Positions 36,652 through 45,834 of a stretch of DNA of 64,000 nt are shown one piece after another; the first letter of the stretch is position 1, and each line of letters begins with the position of its first letter. The stretch is taken from NCBI GenBank assembly GCA_019739215.1, contig JAHHDR010000035.1, forward strand, positions 248,001 through 312,000, read 5' to 3'. The translations under genes and the position numbers were made by a program. This DNA comes from Rhizobium sp. (lineage in GTDB: Bacteria; Pseudomonadota; Alphaproteobacteria; Rhizobiales; Rhizobiaceae). The notes under the pieces were generated by a model that was not told where the DNA came from, did no database searches, and worked only from the letters and a program-made list of their open reading frames with translations.

Positions 36652-36685
36652 CAAACGAAACGCCGCCCGGCAGGGCCGGGCGGCG
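36652..36685 (-). terminator. Rho-independent terminator after rplY
   Basis: Perfect 11-bp stem, CGCCGCCCGGC (36661-36671) with GCCGGGCGGCG (36675-36685), and a T-rich tail on the minus strand (read as TTTCGTTT). It separates rplY from the downstream signalling gene, so the two are not a single read-through unit by default. Confidence 0.85.
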
Positions 36686-36712
36686 TCGAAGTCATCAATC
36701 AGGTTGCTGCGA

Positions 36713-37327
36713 TCAGGCCTTGTCGGCTTCGTCCGTTTCCTCTTCGCCGCTCGTGCCGCCAGCCGGGGCAACGATCGTGGCGATCGTGAAATCGCGGTCG
36801 CCAATCACCGGGCGAACGCCCGCCGGCAGCGTGACCTGCGAGATGTGCAGGCTGTCGCCGATCTTCGCGCCCGTCAGGTCGACGGTGAGGAATTCCGGAA
36901 TGCTGTCAGCCGGGCAGTGCAGTTCGACTTCGTGACGAACGATGTTCAGCACGCCGCCGACCTTGATGCCGGGAGACTTGGTTTCGTTGACGAAGTGAAC
37001 CGGCACTTCGACATTGACTTCGGTGTTTTTGCCGACGCGGAGGAAGTCGACATGCATGGTGAAGTCGCGAACCGGGTCGAGCTGGTAGTCCTTCGGCAGA
37101 ACCGAGATCTTCTTGCCGTCGACGTCGATCGTGGCGATCGTGGTCATGAACCCGCCGGCATGGATGCGCAGGGTCACTTCCTTGTTGGGAAGTGTAATGG
37201 AGATGGGCTCCTGCTTGTCACCATAGATGACGGCAGGAATCAGGCCGTTGCGGCGAAGTTCGCGGGAGGACCCCTTACCAACCCGTTCGCGCAGTTCGGC
37301 CTTGAGCTCGTAAGTCGTCTGGCTCAT
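36713..37327 (-). CDS. rplY: 50S ribosomal protein L25/general stress protein Ctc
   Basis: A 204-residue long-form (CTC-type) L25 that binds 5S rRNA. It begins YELKAELRERVGKGSSREL and contains GLIPAVIYGDKQEPISI, the L25 core. A C-terminal TL5-like domain (VEVPVHFVNETKSPGIK, ADSIPEFLTVDL) ends in an acidic tail. Length is typical of Alphaproteobacteria. A strong terminator follows at 36652-36685. Confidence 0.97.
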   Translation of the reverse strand: MSQTTYELKAELRERVGKGSSRELRRNGLIPAVIYGDKQEPISITLPNKEVTLRIHAGGFMTTIATIDVDGKKISVLPKDYQLDPVRDFTMHVDFLRVGKNTEVNVEVPVHFVNETKSPGIKVGGVLNIVRHEVELHCPADSIPEFLTVDLTGAKIGDSLHISQVTLPAGVRPVIGDRDFTIATIVAPAGGTSGEEETDEADKA

Positions 37328-37609
37328 GGCTATTCCTTTCAGTGTTACGGAGAGTGCCGCGGCCCTGTGGCCTCGTCACCGACTTGCCATAGGCAAGCCT
37401 CCGCCGTGCCTCCAAGGGTGTCTGGGCGGATGCCGGCTCATAGACCAGATGGTGGGTGATTGCAAGACGACGGCCGTGGCGAATTTCCTCGAGGGCTCAC
37501 CCGTTTCCGGGATGGCCTTTGACATCCCCATGCGGCATTGACGGGCCGGACACCAGGGGGCACTCTCGCGCCCGAAAAAGACAATTCCCAACGGCACCGG
37601 AGACAAATC

Positions 37610-39064
37610 ATGCGCAAGACGCTCCTTTCCACCGTCGCATCGCTCGCGATCTTCCTTCCTCTTCAAGCGCATGCCGCCGAGATCGACCAGGCCGGTGCCG
37701 ACCAGATCAAGGAGAAGCTGACCTATTACCTGCCCACGGAGATTGTCGATACCGGCTTCATCAAGGTGGTCCCGGCCGCGAACCGCTACGAGCTGTCGGT
37801 CGACCTGATGCCGCTCCTCAAGGACGTGAAGCCGGAGATGTTCACCATCAGCGGCCTCAAGCCGTTCATCCACTATCTCACGCCGCAGGACGACGGGATG
37901 TGGAAGGTGGAGGTCAATGACCGTTTCGACGTTAACGGCAGCTTCAAGGCCGAGGGCAAGAAGCAGGATTTCACCTACAAGATCGACAACATGGTGTTCG
38001 ACGGCCTGTTCGATCCGACGATTACCTATTTCACGACGGGCAAGTACACGCTCGACAAGCTTGCATTCAACAGCATCGGCGACGACGCCAATATCGCGGT
38101 GACGGTCGATGCGATGGGCGCCGACATGAAGGGCGACAAGATCGCCGAGGGAATCGTCGATCTGTCCGGCACGCTGTCGATGTCGAACTTCCAGGAGGCG
38201 ATCACCGAGAAGTCGGGCGACGTCGTCAGCATCTCCGCCGACTCTATGTCGGGCACGATCGAATTCAAGCGGCTTGGCGTCAATGCGTTCCGGGACCTGC
38301 TGGTCTTCGGGCTCGATCTCGTCAAGGCCGACGTCAAGAAGCTCGATCAGGCCCAGGCCGACACGCTCAAGTCACTGATCCGCGCCAACATGCCGCTGAC
38401 CGACAAGTTCGACGAACAACTCGTCTTCAATGGCGTCAAGGTCGCGGCACAGGGCATGAACGTCTCGTTCGACAGCTTCACCTACGGGCTCGGATTCACG
38501 GGTCTCAAGAAGGATGCGAGCGCCCGGTTCAACATGGGCGTGACCAAGCCTGTGATCCCGGCCGGCCTGCTGCCGCCAGGCACGGAAGGCGCGATTCCCG
38601 ATGCCGCGAACTTCGCGGTCGCCATCTCGAACCTGAATCTCGAGGGCGTGGTGACATACATGCTCGACAATGCCGACTTCACCAAGCCCGACCCGCTGAC
38701 GCCAGCCCAGTCCGACGAACTCGGCAGGATCGTGCTGCCTGACGGCAAGTTGCATATCGATTTCACCGACGTCTATGCCCGGTCCGCCGTCTACGACCTG
38801 TCGCTCGCCGGACAGATGCAGGTCAATCCCGACAACAGCGACAAGCCGTCGGTGGATGTGACCATCACGGCAAAGGATCTCGACAAGACCATCAAGTACC
38901 TGCAGGACAACGCCCAGACAGTGCCGGAATTCGGCCAGGCCTCGTTCATGGTGCTGATGATGAAGGGCTTCGGCAAGGTCGAGACCGACGGCTCCACCGT
39001 GTGGAACGTCAAGCTCGACGAGACTGGCAAGGTCACGATCAACGGTCAGGAAATGAAGATCTGA
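37610..39064 (+). CDS. Secreted protein of unknown function, tandem paralogue A
   Basis: A 484-residue exported protein with a clear signal peptide (STVASLAIFLPLQAHA-AE). The rest is a long, beta-rich sequence without cysteines and with repeating phrases such as ASMIVFDG-like NMVFDGLFDPTI and SGTIEFKRLGVNAF. The C-terminal 60 residues (DKTIKYLQDNAQTVPEFG, MVLMMKGFGKVETDG, TINGQEM) recur in the next gene, showing the two are paralogues. I do not recognise a named family; rhizobial genomes carry similar uncharacterised proteins. A periplasmic or outer-membrane-associated role is inferred from secretion alone. It is divergent from rplY, with 282 bases between them. Confidence 0.78.
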   Translation: MRKTLLSTVASLAIFLPLQAHAAEIDQAGADQIKEKLTYYLPTEIVDTGFIKVVPAANRYELSVDLMPLLKDVKPEMFTISGLKPFIHYLTPQDDGMWKVEVNDRFDVNGSFKAEGKKQDFTYKIDNMVFDGLFDPTITYFTTGKYTLDKLAFNSIGDDANIAVTVDAMGADMKGDKIAEGIVDLSGTLSMSNFQEAITEKSGDVVSISADSMSGTIEFKRLGVNAFRDLLVFGLDLVKADVKKLDQAQADTLKSLIRANMPLTDKFDEQLVFNGVKVAAQGMNVSFDSFTYGLGFTGLKKDASARFNMGVTKPVIPAGLLPPGTEGAIPDAANFAVAISNLNLEGVVTYMLDNADFTKPDPLTPAQSDELGRIVLPDGKLHIDFTDVYARSAVYDLSLAGQMQVNPDNSDKPSVDVTITAKDLDKTIKYLQDNAQTVPEFGQASFMVLMMKGFGKVETDGSTVWNVKLDETGKVTINGQEMKI

Positions 39065-39193
39065 CCAGATCTTCCCGAACGAGACACCAGATGCCGGGCT
39101 AAGCGCCCGGCGTCTGGATTCGTGGCGCCGCCACAACTTGATCGCAAATGCCGGGATAGTCTGCCGGATATTGCATCAGCCGAAAGGAAAGAC

Positions 39194-40639
39194 ATGCGTC
39201 ATACCGCCAGGGTCCTGCTGACCGCTGCCGTCCTGCTCCATGCCCTTGCGGCGCAGGCGGAGCAGCCAAGCGAGGCGACCGCCCGCGCCGTTGCCGAGGC
39301 GGTGAAGCAATACGGTCCCGTCGAATTTTCGCGGCCAGGGGTGGTCAGGGTGAGCCCAGATGGTGACGGCTACCGCCTTTCGGTCGATCTCGCCCGGACG
39401 GTCGCGGCGGCCATCGCGCCATGGACGGTCAAGGAGGCATCGCGTCCTGTCGTCAAGCTCGGCAACCCGGCGGGTGGACTGTGGACGTTCGACACGTCCG
39501 GGCCGTTCACGCTCGCCGCTGAACTTGTCGCGGGCACGCGCTCCAGCACCGCGTCGCTCGTCATCGCGTCTGCGGCGGTCAAGGGCATGTTCGATCCCGC
39601 GACGCTCTTCCCCCGCGAGGTGGAAGCCCGCGCGTCCGATGCGACGCTCGGCCTGCGCGCCGCGCAGAACTCCGTAAGAATCGGAATCGGCAATTTCGAC
39701 CTCCGTTCGGCAACGACGGACCGGTCTGCGGGATTGGGCGACGTCGATGCGAAATTCTCGATGCAGGACGCCTCGGCAATCCTCGGGGCCTTCCCCCAGC
39801 CCGAGGTGAAGCTCGCGGCAGACCGGATCGACGGCACCTACAGGATCGGCAGGCTCGACCTGGCCGGCGTCGGTGCCATCACGCGTTTCTGGAAAACGAT
39901 CGCGCGGGGGAAGGATGTCTCCGCGCTCAGCACTACGGAGCGCGATGGACTCCGGGCCATCCTCGACAAGCATCTTCCCGCGCTCGACGAGGTCGGCGGC
40001 AGCGTGACGGCGCGCGGACTGTCGATTTCGGCTGCAGACGCCAGGTTCTCCGCCGACCGGCTCGAATATCTCTCCCGCTGGGAAGGGCTCTCGGGCAAGG
40101 CTGCCCTGGTGGTCGGCATGCGCGTGGCCAATGTCAGTGTGGCTGAGGGCGTCTGGCCGAAGGGGCTGGAGGCCGTGCTGCCCGAAGAGGCCGCGCTTGA
40201 CGCCAAGGTGTCGGGATTTGACCTGTCCAAGACCTGGAAGGACCTCGCCCTGCTGCGGACGGAACAGGAATATGCGCAACTGCCGCGGGATCACTTCTCC
40301 GGCATGATGCTGCCTGACGGCCGCGTGTTGCTGGACATCGAGGAGGCCGTCGCGCGATCGGCCTTCTACAATGTCTCGCTCAAGGGCCATGTGCAGTTGC
40401 TCACGGGCGCCACGGAGAAAGTGTCAGCCCGCTTCAGCGTGACAGCGCGAAATCTCGATGCGACCGTCAAATATCTCCAGGACAATGCCGGGACCATCCC
40501 CGTCTACGCCCGGTTTGCGACCATGGCACTGATGATGAAGGGGCTCGGCAAGCCCGGAGCCGACAGCACGACGCAATGGGATGTCGTCTACGAGGATGGC
40601 GGCCAGATCACGGTCAACGGCCAGAGGCTGCCGTTCTGA
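39194..40639 (+). CDS. Secreted protein of unknown function, tandem paralogue B
   Basis: A 481-residue exported protein (signal peptide LLTAAVLLHALAAQA-EQ). It shares the overall plan of paralogue A, most clearly KGMFDPATLFP early on and the C-terminal ATVKYLQDNAGTIPVY, LMMKGLGKPGAD and QITVNGQRLPF. The start is the ATG at 39194, preceded by GAAAGGAAAG. Divergence between the copies is high over the middle, so the duplication is old or the pair has specialised. The 129-base spacer shows no terminator, so they may be co-transcribed. Confidence 0.76.
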   Translation: MRHTARVLLTAAVLLHALAAQAEQPSEATARAVAEAVKQYGPVEFSRPGVVRVSPDGDGYRLSVDLARTVAAAIAPWTVKEASRPVVKLGNPAGGLWTFDTSGPFTLAAELVAGTRSSTASLVIASAAVKGMFDPATLFPREVEARASDATLGLRAAQNSVRIGIGNFDLRSATTDRSAGLGDVDAKFSMQDASAILGAFPQPEVKLAADRIDGTYRIGRLDLAGVGAITRFWKTIARGKDVSALSTTERDGLRAILDKHLPALDEVGGSVTARGLSISAADARFSADRLEYLSRWEGLSGKAALVVGMRVANVSVAEGVWPKGLEAVLPEEAALDAKVSGFDLSKTWKDLALLRTEQEYAQLPRDHFSGMMLPDGRVLLDIEEAVARSAFYNVSLKGHVQLLTGATEKVSARFSVTARNLDATVKYLQDNAGTIPVYARFATMALMMKGLGKPGADSTTQWDVVYEDGGQITVNGQRLPF

Positions 40640-40750
40640 CTGGCGGGTCGTGCGGTCTTCGCTGGCGCCGCCAAATGAGCGCTTTCAATGCGTTCGGTGC
40701 ATGCTAAGGTATGCGCATGAGACGCCGGTATGACGCTTTGGGAGGAGCAG

Positions 40751-41713
40751 ATGCTTGGGCAGAACCAACATGCTGAGCGGGTTTATTCGCTCGCGAACGA
40801 AAAGTCCGGTCCGGCGTCTTCGCCGATCGCCGCATCGTGGCGGCGATGTCTGACCAAGCACGGGCTGGCGCCTGATGCGGCGCGGTCACCCGTGCAACTG
40901 ACCGACGCCGAATTCCGGGACAGCCTGGCCCGGTCCAGCGAGGTGCTGGAAGAGGCCACGACCGAGCTCGAATGGCTGTTCGGCATGGTGGGCAAGGCGG
41001 GCTGCTGTCTCGTACTCACCGACAGCGACGGCGTGGTGCTCGACCGGCGCGGCGTGCAATCAGAGGATAAGGAATTCCGCGATCTCGGGCTCTGGATGGG
41101 GGCGCTGTGGAGCGAGGCCAGCGTTGGCACCAACGGTATCGGAACCGCACTGGCCGAAGGCCGAATGGTGACGGTGTTCCGCGACCAGCACTTCCTGTCG
41201 GCCAATATTGGGCTTTCCTGCACCTCGGCCCCGGTTCGCGACCACAAGGGTCGCATCGTCGCGGCAATCGACATCTCGACGGCGCGGCGCGATGCCACCG
41301 AAATGGTCATGCCCGTGCTGGCGCAGGCCGTACGCGACTCGGCAGGCCGTATCGAGGTCAATCTTTTCCGCCGGGCTTACGCAGACGCCCGCATCGTGCT
41401 GGTGCCGACCGCGTCGCATGCCGGTTCGGCGCTGCTGGCCGTCGACCGTGACGACATGGTGATGGGCGCGACGCGTGCGGCGCGGATTGCGCTCAAGCTC
41501 GACGACGACATCATCGCCAATGGCATGCCGGCGGCGGACCTTCTGAACGAGCATCTGGACGTGGATGGACGGGACCTGCTTGAAGCCGAGCGGGCCGCGC
41601 TGAGGCGGGCGCTGTCGCGCAACAACAACAATGTCTCGCTGACGGCGCAGATGCTGGGGATCAGTCGGGCCACGCTGCACAGGAAGATCAACAGGCTTGG
41701 GCTTCACAACTGA
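40751..41713 (+). CDS. GAF-domain transcriptional regulator with Fis-type HTH, lacking an AAA+ domain (AcoR-related)
   Basis: A 320-residue regulator. The N-terminal half matches the sensory part of AcoR-type activators, with SWRRCL, a GAF domain and the motif ASVGTNGIGTALAEGR. The C-terminal 45 residues form a Fis-type helix-turn-helix (NNNNVSLTAQMLGISRATLHRK). The sigma-54-interacting AAA+ domain that normally lies between is absent, so it should act with another sigma factor or as a repressor. The ATG at 40751 follows GGAGGAG at four bases; an ATG at 40730 is possible. Targets are not evident from the flanks. Confidence 0.85.
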   Translation: MLGQNQHAERVYSLANEKSGPASSPIAASWRRCLTKHGLAPDAARSPVQLTDAEFRDSLARSSEVLEEATTELEWLFGMVGKAGCCLVLTDSDGVVLDRRGVQSEDKEFRDLGLWMGALWSEASVGTNGIGTALAEGRMVTVFRDQHFLSANIGLSCTSAPVRDHKGRIVAAIDISTARRDATEMVMPVLAQAVRDSAGRIEVNLFRRAYADARIVLVPTASHAGSALLAVDRDDMVMGATRAARIALKLDDDIIANGMPAADLLNEHLDVDGRDLLEAERAALRRALSRNNNNVSLTAQMLGISRATLHRKINRLGLHN

Positions 41714-41850
41714 GCTTTGGGGGGCAGCGCGGCATCCGGGTCCGCCGGAATGGGGCTTCCGGGCAGTACGCAGGGCACGTCCCAGACGCCGCTACAAGGA
41801 AACGATCAGGCGGACCGTTGGTTCCTGGCGAAGTGATTGAAAGTTCAAGG

Positions 41851-42732
41851 CTACCCGGCAGTTGCGCCGGAAACGCCCGCCGGCTCGAAGGCGGCATCGT
41901 GGGCCGCATCGACGATGGAAAGCTTGATGGCCTGGGCGGTGGCATATTCATCGCAGAAAGCCCGCGACACCCACATGACCGACTGGCCGCGGCGGCCTTC
42001 CCAACCGAGCGAACCCATGTCCTCGGCCTCCTTGAGCTTGCGTGCCAGATGAGTTCGGGACAGGGTCAGCCGTTGCGCCATCTCGACCGTCGACACTGCG
42101 CCTACGGCGATCCGCCCGGTGGATTTCGGCGCTTCCTCCATGTTCGCCATCATCCAGTCCATGACGGTGCCGCCGTTGTCGAGCCAGGTGAAGAGCGAAA
42201 AGGTGCCGGCGGGATGGCGCACGGCATGCGCATCCAGCAAGCTGTCGGCGATCAGGGGCTGAATGCGGCTCAGTGCGTCGGGGGCCGCTTGGTAGACTGC
42301 CAGCCGGTTGCCGCCCGACAGTCGGTCGAGGGCATGCAGATGGATCCGGACCCAGCCATCGATCGCAGACAGCACATTCGGCGCCGGTGCGAGCGGGCGG
42401 ATGCGCCGGTCGGCGGACGAGGGTAGCACCTCGACATATTTGTAGTGGATGAGCTCCTTTATATAGGAATCCGCCGTGTTGCGGCTGGCGATCTTCGCCG
42501 CGACCACGGCTTCCAGAAATCGCGAGATCTGCAGGCTGTTGCCGGCGCCGCCGGCGAGGCCGCGAAAATAGAGCGCCAGACCGACATGCGACATGAGCCA
42601 ACGCTGTTGCGTGGCAAAGACCGCAGCAAGGCGCGGGTCCGGCTCAGTCATGGCAAGCAGGGCGGACGACTGCTGCTTGACCACCGCATGGAGTGCGGGA
42701 TTGGCAAGAATGTCGGACTTGCTCAGCGCCAT
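41851..42732 (-). CDS. Putative winged-helix regulator of unknown family
   Basis: A 293-residue soluble protein without membrane segments. Two regions look like winged-helix units: residues about 70-110 (FLEAVVAAKIASRNTADSY then EVLPSSADRR) and about 210-255 (STVEMAQRLTLSRTHLARKL then EDMGSLGWEGRRGQ). This resembles MarR-like DNA binding, but I do not recognise a characterised family. It lies 44 bases downstream of prs on the same strand. Regulator function is inferred. Confidence 0.6.
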   Translation of the reverse strand: MALSKSDILANPALHAVVKQQSSALLAMTEPDPRLAAVFATQQRWLMSHVGLALYFRGLAGGAGNSLQISRFLEAVVAAKIASRNTADSYIKELIHYKYVEVLPSSADRRIRPLAPAPNVLSAIDGWVRIHLHALDRLSGGNRLAVYQAAPDALSRIQPLIADSLLDAHAVRHPAGTFSLFTWLDNGGTVMDWMMANMEEAPKSTGRIAVGAVSTVEMAQRLTLSRTHLARKLKEAEDMGSLGWEGRRGQSVMWVSRAFCDEYATAQAIKLSIVDAAHDAAFEPAGVSGATAG

Positions 42733-42776
42733 GGCCGACTCTTCGACGGAAGTGTGGCCGGGCTGTCTGGCATGGT

Positions 42777-43712
42777 TCAGTCGAACAGGCTTGAGACGGA
42801 TTCTTCGAGACTGGTGCGGTTGATCGCCTCGCCGATCAGCGGTGCGGTGCTGATCACGCGGATGTTGTGGGCGGAGAGCACCGCGGTGGAGGGCTGGATC
42901 GAGTCGGTCGTCACCAGTTCCTTAAGCTTGGACGAGGCGACGCGGTTGACCGCGCCGCCGGAGAGCACGCCGTGGGTGATATAGGCCGTGACGCTTGCGG
43001 CGCCGTTCGCCAGCAGCGCATCGGCTGCGTTGCACAGCGTGCCGCCGGAGTCGACGATGTCGTCGATCAGCAGACAGTCCTTGCCGTCGACCTCGCCGAT
43101 GATGTTCATGACCTCGGATTCACCGGCGCGCTCACGGCGCTTGTCGACGATGGCGAGGTTGCGGTCGTTGAGGCGCTTGGCCAGAGAGCGGGCGCGCACC
43201 ACGCCGCCGACATCGGGCGAGACGACCACGACATTGTCGAGATCGTAGTTGGCCTTGACGTCGCGCGACAGGATCGGCACTGCAAACAGGTTGTCGGTGG
43301 GGATATCGAAAAAGCCCTGGATCTGGCCGGCATGGAGGTCAAGGGTCAACACGCGGTCGGCGCCGGCCTCGGTGATCAGGTTGGCGACCAACTTGGCCGA
43401 GATCGGGGTGCGCGGCCCGGGTTTGCGGTCCTGGCGGGCGTAGCCGAAATAGGGCAGGACCGCCGTGATGCGCTTGGCCGACGACCGACGCATGGCGTCG
43501 ATCATGATCAGCAGTTCCATCAGGTTGTCATTGGCGGGATAGGAGGTCGACTGGATGAGGAAGATGTCCTCGCCGCGCACATTTTCCTGGATCTCGACGA
43601 AAATTTCCTGGTCTGCGAAACGGCGGACAGTGGCTCTTCCAAGGGGCACTTTCAGGTACGCACAGATGGCCTCGGCCAACTGCCTGTTTGAATTACCTGA
43701 AAATACCTTCAT
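42777..43712 (-). CDS. prs: Ribose-phosphate pyrophosphokinase (PRPP synthetase)
   Basis: A 311-residue class I PRPP synthetase making PRPP from ribose 5-phosphate and ATP for purine, pyrimidine, histidine and NAD synthesis. It opens KVFSGNSNRQLAEAI and has GYARQDRK, VLTLDLHAGQIQGFF and the PRPP-loop DIVDSGGTLCNAA. Full length, no oddities. Confidence 0.98.
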   Translation of the reverse strand: MKVFSGNSNRQLAEAICAYLKVPLGRATVRRFADQEIFVEIQENVRGEDIFLIQSTSYPANDNLMELLIMIDAMRRSSAKRITAVLPYFGYARQDRKPGPRTPISAKLVANLITEAGADRVLTLDLHAGQIQGFFDIPTDNLFAVPILSRDVKANYDLDNVVVVSPDVGGVVRARSLAKRLNDRNLAIVDKRRERAGESEVMNIIGEVDGKDCLLIDDIVDSGGTLCNAADALLANGAASVTAYITHGVLSGGAVNRVASSKLKELVTTDSIQPSTAVLSAHNIRVISTAPLIGEAINRTSLEESVSSLFD

Positions 43713-43836
43713 GACGCCCGCCTGTTTTCATGCCGGATGGCGGCTTATTATCGTGCTGTGGCGGTATTGCAAGGGGTTGGCGGGGTTTTTCCTCGCTCAT
43801 TCTATCCGATGGTTGCCGGATGGGCGATCGGCGATG

Positions 43837-44580
43837 TCAGCCCTGTGACTGGCGCCATTTCATGTACTCGGCGATCGTGGCGACACCGATCTCCTGCATC
43901 ACCCCGGCGGGCACTGCGGACCATGCGTCCGTGCCCTGTCCGGTGACGCTTTCCTGTCCCTGGATTCGATGGAGACGGGCGCCGGAATTATCGAGCACGT
44001 CCCAGACATAGACGACGGTGACCTTGCCGCCGTCGCTGAAGGCGGAGAGATAACCCTTGAGGACATGCTCGGCGGTCTGGTCGTTCGAGCCCTTGATCGT
44101 CAGGCCGTTGCCGCGCGCCGAGGCACCAAGCTCCTTTGACAGCGGCGTGACGGACTGGACCGGCGCGCCGATGATCGGCAGGAAGCGGATCGTGCCCTTG
44201 GCCGTGTTGGCGGTGTAGAGACTCGTGACCGTCTGCGTCTGGCTGTCGGACTTGTAGAGGTTGGCGCCAAGGCTGCCGTCCTTCGGCTTGGTCAGCGCGG
44301 GATTGTCCTGGCCCTGGTCGATCGCCCGGGCCTGGGCCTCAAGCGTATTCTGCGGCGCGCGTGCAGTATCCTGCTCGGCATATTCGGAATCGATCAGCGG
44401 TTTTTTCTCCGTCGTCGACGGGATTTCTTCGATCTGAGCGGAGTTGATGTCAGCCGGTGTTGCATCCACGGACTGCTGGGCGCCCGGAATTTCGGCCTGG
44501 GGCGTCAGCCCGTCGGTGTTGCAGCCTGCCAGAAGCAGGCTGAGTGCGGCGGCGACCGCTTGAATGGTCCTGCCAGACAT
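43837..44580 (-). CDS. Hypothetical lipoprotein
   Basis: A 247-residue predicted lipoprotein. The signal sequence ends in the lipobox LLAGC with the lipidated cysteine at residue 20. A polar, disordered-looking stretch with a Q/A-rich part runs to about residue 110. The C-terminal domain begins IRFLPIIGAPVQSVTPL and contains KGYLSAFSDGGKVTVVYVWDV, followed by RLHRIQGQE. Such proteins are widespread and uncharacterised in rhizobia. It sits in the gene line that also contains lgt, the enzyme that lipidates lipoproteins. Confidence 0.78.
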   Translation of the reverse strand: MSGRTIQAVAAALSLLLAGCNTDGLTPQAEIPGAQQSVDATPADINSAQIEEIPSTTEKKPLIDSEYAEQDTARAPQNTLEAQARAIDQGQDNPALTKPKDGSLGANLYKSDSQTQTVTSLYTANTAKGTIRFLPIIGAPVQSVTPLSKELGASARGNGLTIKGSNDQTAEHVLKGYLSAFSDGGKVTVVYVWDVLDNSGARLHRIQGQESVTGQGTDAWSAVPAGVMQEIGVATIAEYMKWRQSQG

Positions 44581-44682
44581 GGACTCGCTCCCCGATGAGG
44601 TCCTCGCTTCGGCACGGGACTATGGAAGCGAAGCCTTGCGCGAGTCAATCGCCCGGGTCCCGAAGTGCCAGGACCCGCTACC

Positions 44683-45834
44683 TCATACTGAAATCAGGTC
44701 CAGACTGTGGCGCGACAGATTGCGGACGGGGCCGTCCGTGATGAGATAGGTGCGGCCGAGCGTCATGGCCGTGCCGGTCTCCGAATCCATGATGATCATG
44801 TGCACGAACAACGTCATGCCCGGCAGGATCGGTTCCGGATTGCCGGCATGGAACATCTGGTGCTCCATCCAGGACGGTGAGAAGCGTGCGCCGACGGAGT
44901 AGCCGCAGGCATTGAGCCGGTGCTTGGCCAGCCCGCGTTCGTCCATGATCCGGGCATGGGTATCGAACACCGTGCCGAAGGTGTTGCCGATCACCAGATC
45001 GCCCTCGATGGCCTCGATGGCGTCGCGGCAGGCGGCGAAGAGTTCCTTCTGGCGGTCCGTGGGCGTGCCGATCACGATCGTGCGCATCATCGGCGCATGG
45101 TAATGGGCGAAGACGCCGGCCCATTCCAGCGTCAACTGGTCTGTCGCGTCGAGGTTGCGCCGTCCGGCCTTGTAGCGGCAGAGCAGGGCATCGGCACCGG
45201 AGCCGAGAATGAACTCGTTGGCCGGATAATCGCCGCCGCCCGCGAAGATGGCGCCCTGCATGGCGGCAAGAATGTCCGCCTCATTGGCGCCCGGCCTGAC
45301 GAGCTTGAGTGCCGCATCGAGCGCGTCGTCGGACAGTGCAGCCGCCTTCTCGGCATATTCGATTTCGGCCGGGCTCTTCACAAGTCGGAGCCTGGATATG
45401 ATGTAGGAGGCATCCACGGCGTTGGCGAAGGATGTGAGCTGGTTGTCCAGCCGGCGGGCGTTGAGCCCGGTCAGCCCATGGGTGTCATATTCGACGCCGA
45501 CCTTGGTGCCGAGCAGGTCGAGATCCATGAGCAGGTTCTTCAGATCCTGCGCCGGATCGGCATTGGTGCGGTCGACCCAGATGCGGATATCCTCGATGAC
45601 CGAGGTGTGGCGCGCCTGGCGCAGGTCCGCCGAGCGGGTCAGCAGCACCATCTGGCCATCAGCCTTGACCACCAGGCACTGGAAGAAGCAGTAGCCGAAC
45701 GTGTCGTAGCCCGTCAGCCAGTACATGCTCTCCTGCGCGAAGATCAGGAGGGCGTCGAGCTTCTCCTCCTTCATCCGGGCCTTGACCAACTCCAGCCGGG
45801 CGGCGAATTCATCCTTGGAAAAATGCAGCGCCAT
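44683..45834 (-). CDS. M24 (creatinase/aminopeptidase P) family protein with non-canonical metal site
   Basis: A 383-residue pita-bread-fold protein with an N-terminal creatinase domain (RLELVKARMKEEKLDALLIFA, SMYWLTGYDTFGY). The positions that usually give metal ligands are changed. The first-aspartate region reads LEWAGVFAHYHAPMMRT, the histidine region reads GYSVGARFSPSWMEH, and the first-glutamate region reads LFVHMIIMD. This recalls the ectoine-hydrolase (DoeA/EutD) branch, where canonical ligands are also lost. The gene abuts pgeF with no spacer. Substrate is unknown; hydrolysis of a C-N bond in a non-peptide compound is possible. Confidence 0.82.
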   Translation of the reverse strand: MALHFSKDEFAARLELVKARMKEEKLDALLIFAQESMYWLTGYDTFGYCFFQCLVVKADGQMVLLTRSADLRQARHTSVIEDIRIWVDRTNADPAQDLKNLLMDLDLLGTKVGVEYDTHGLTGLNARRLDNQLTSFANAVDASYIISRLRLVKSPAEIEYAEKAAALSDDALDAALKLVRPGANEADILAAMQGAIFAGGGDYPANEFILGSGADALLCRYKAGRRNLDATDQLTLEWAGVFAHYHAPMMRTIVIGTPTDRQKELFAACRDAIEAIEGDLVIGNTFGTVFDTHARIMDERGLAKHRLNACGYSVGARFSPSWMEHQMFHAGNPEPILPGMTLFVHMIIMDSETGTAMTLGRTYLITDGPVRNLSRHSLDLISV

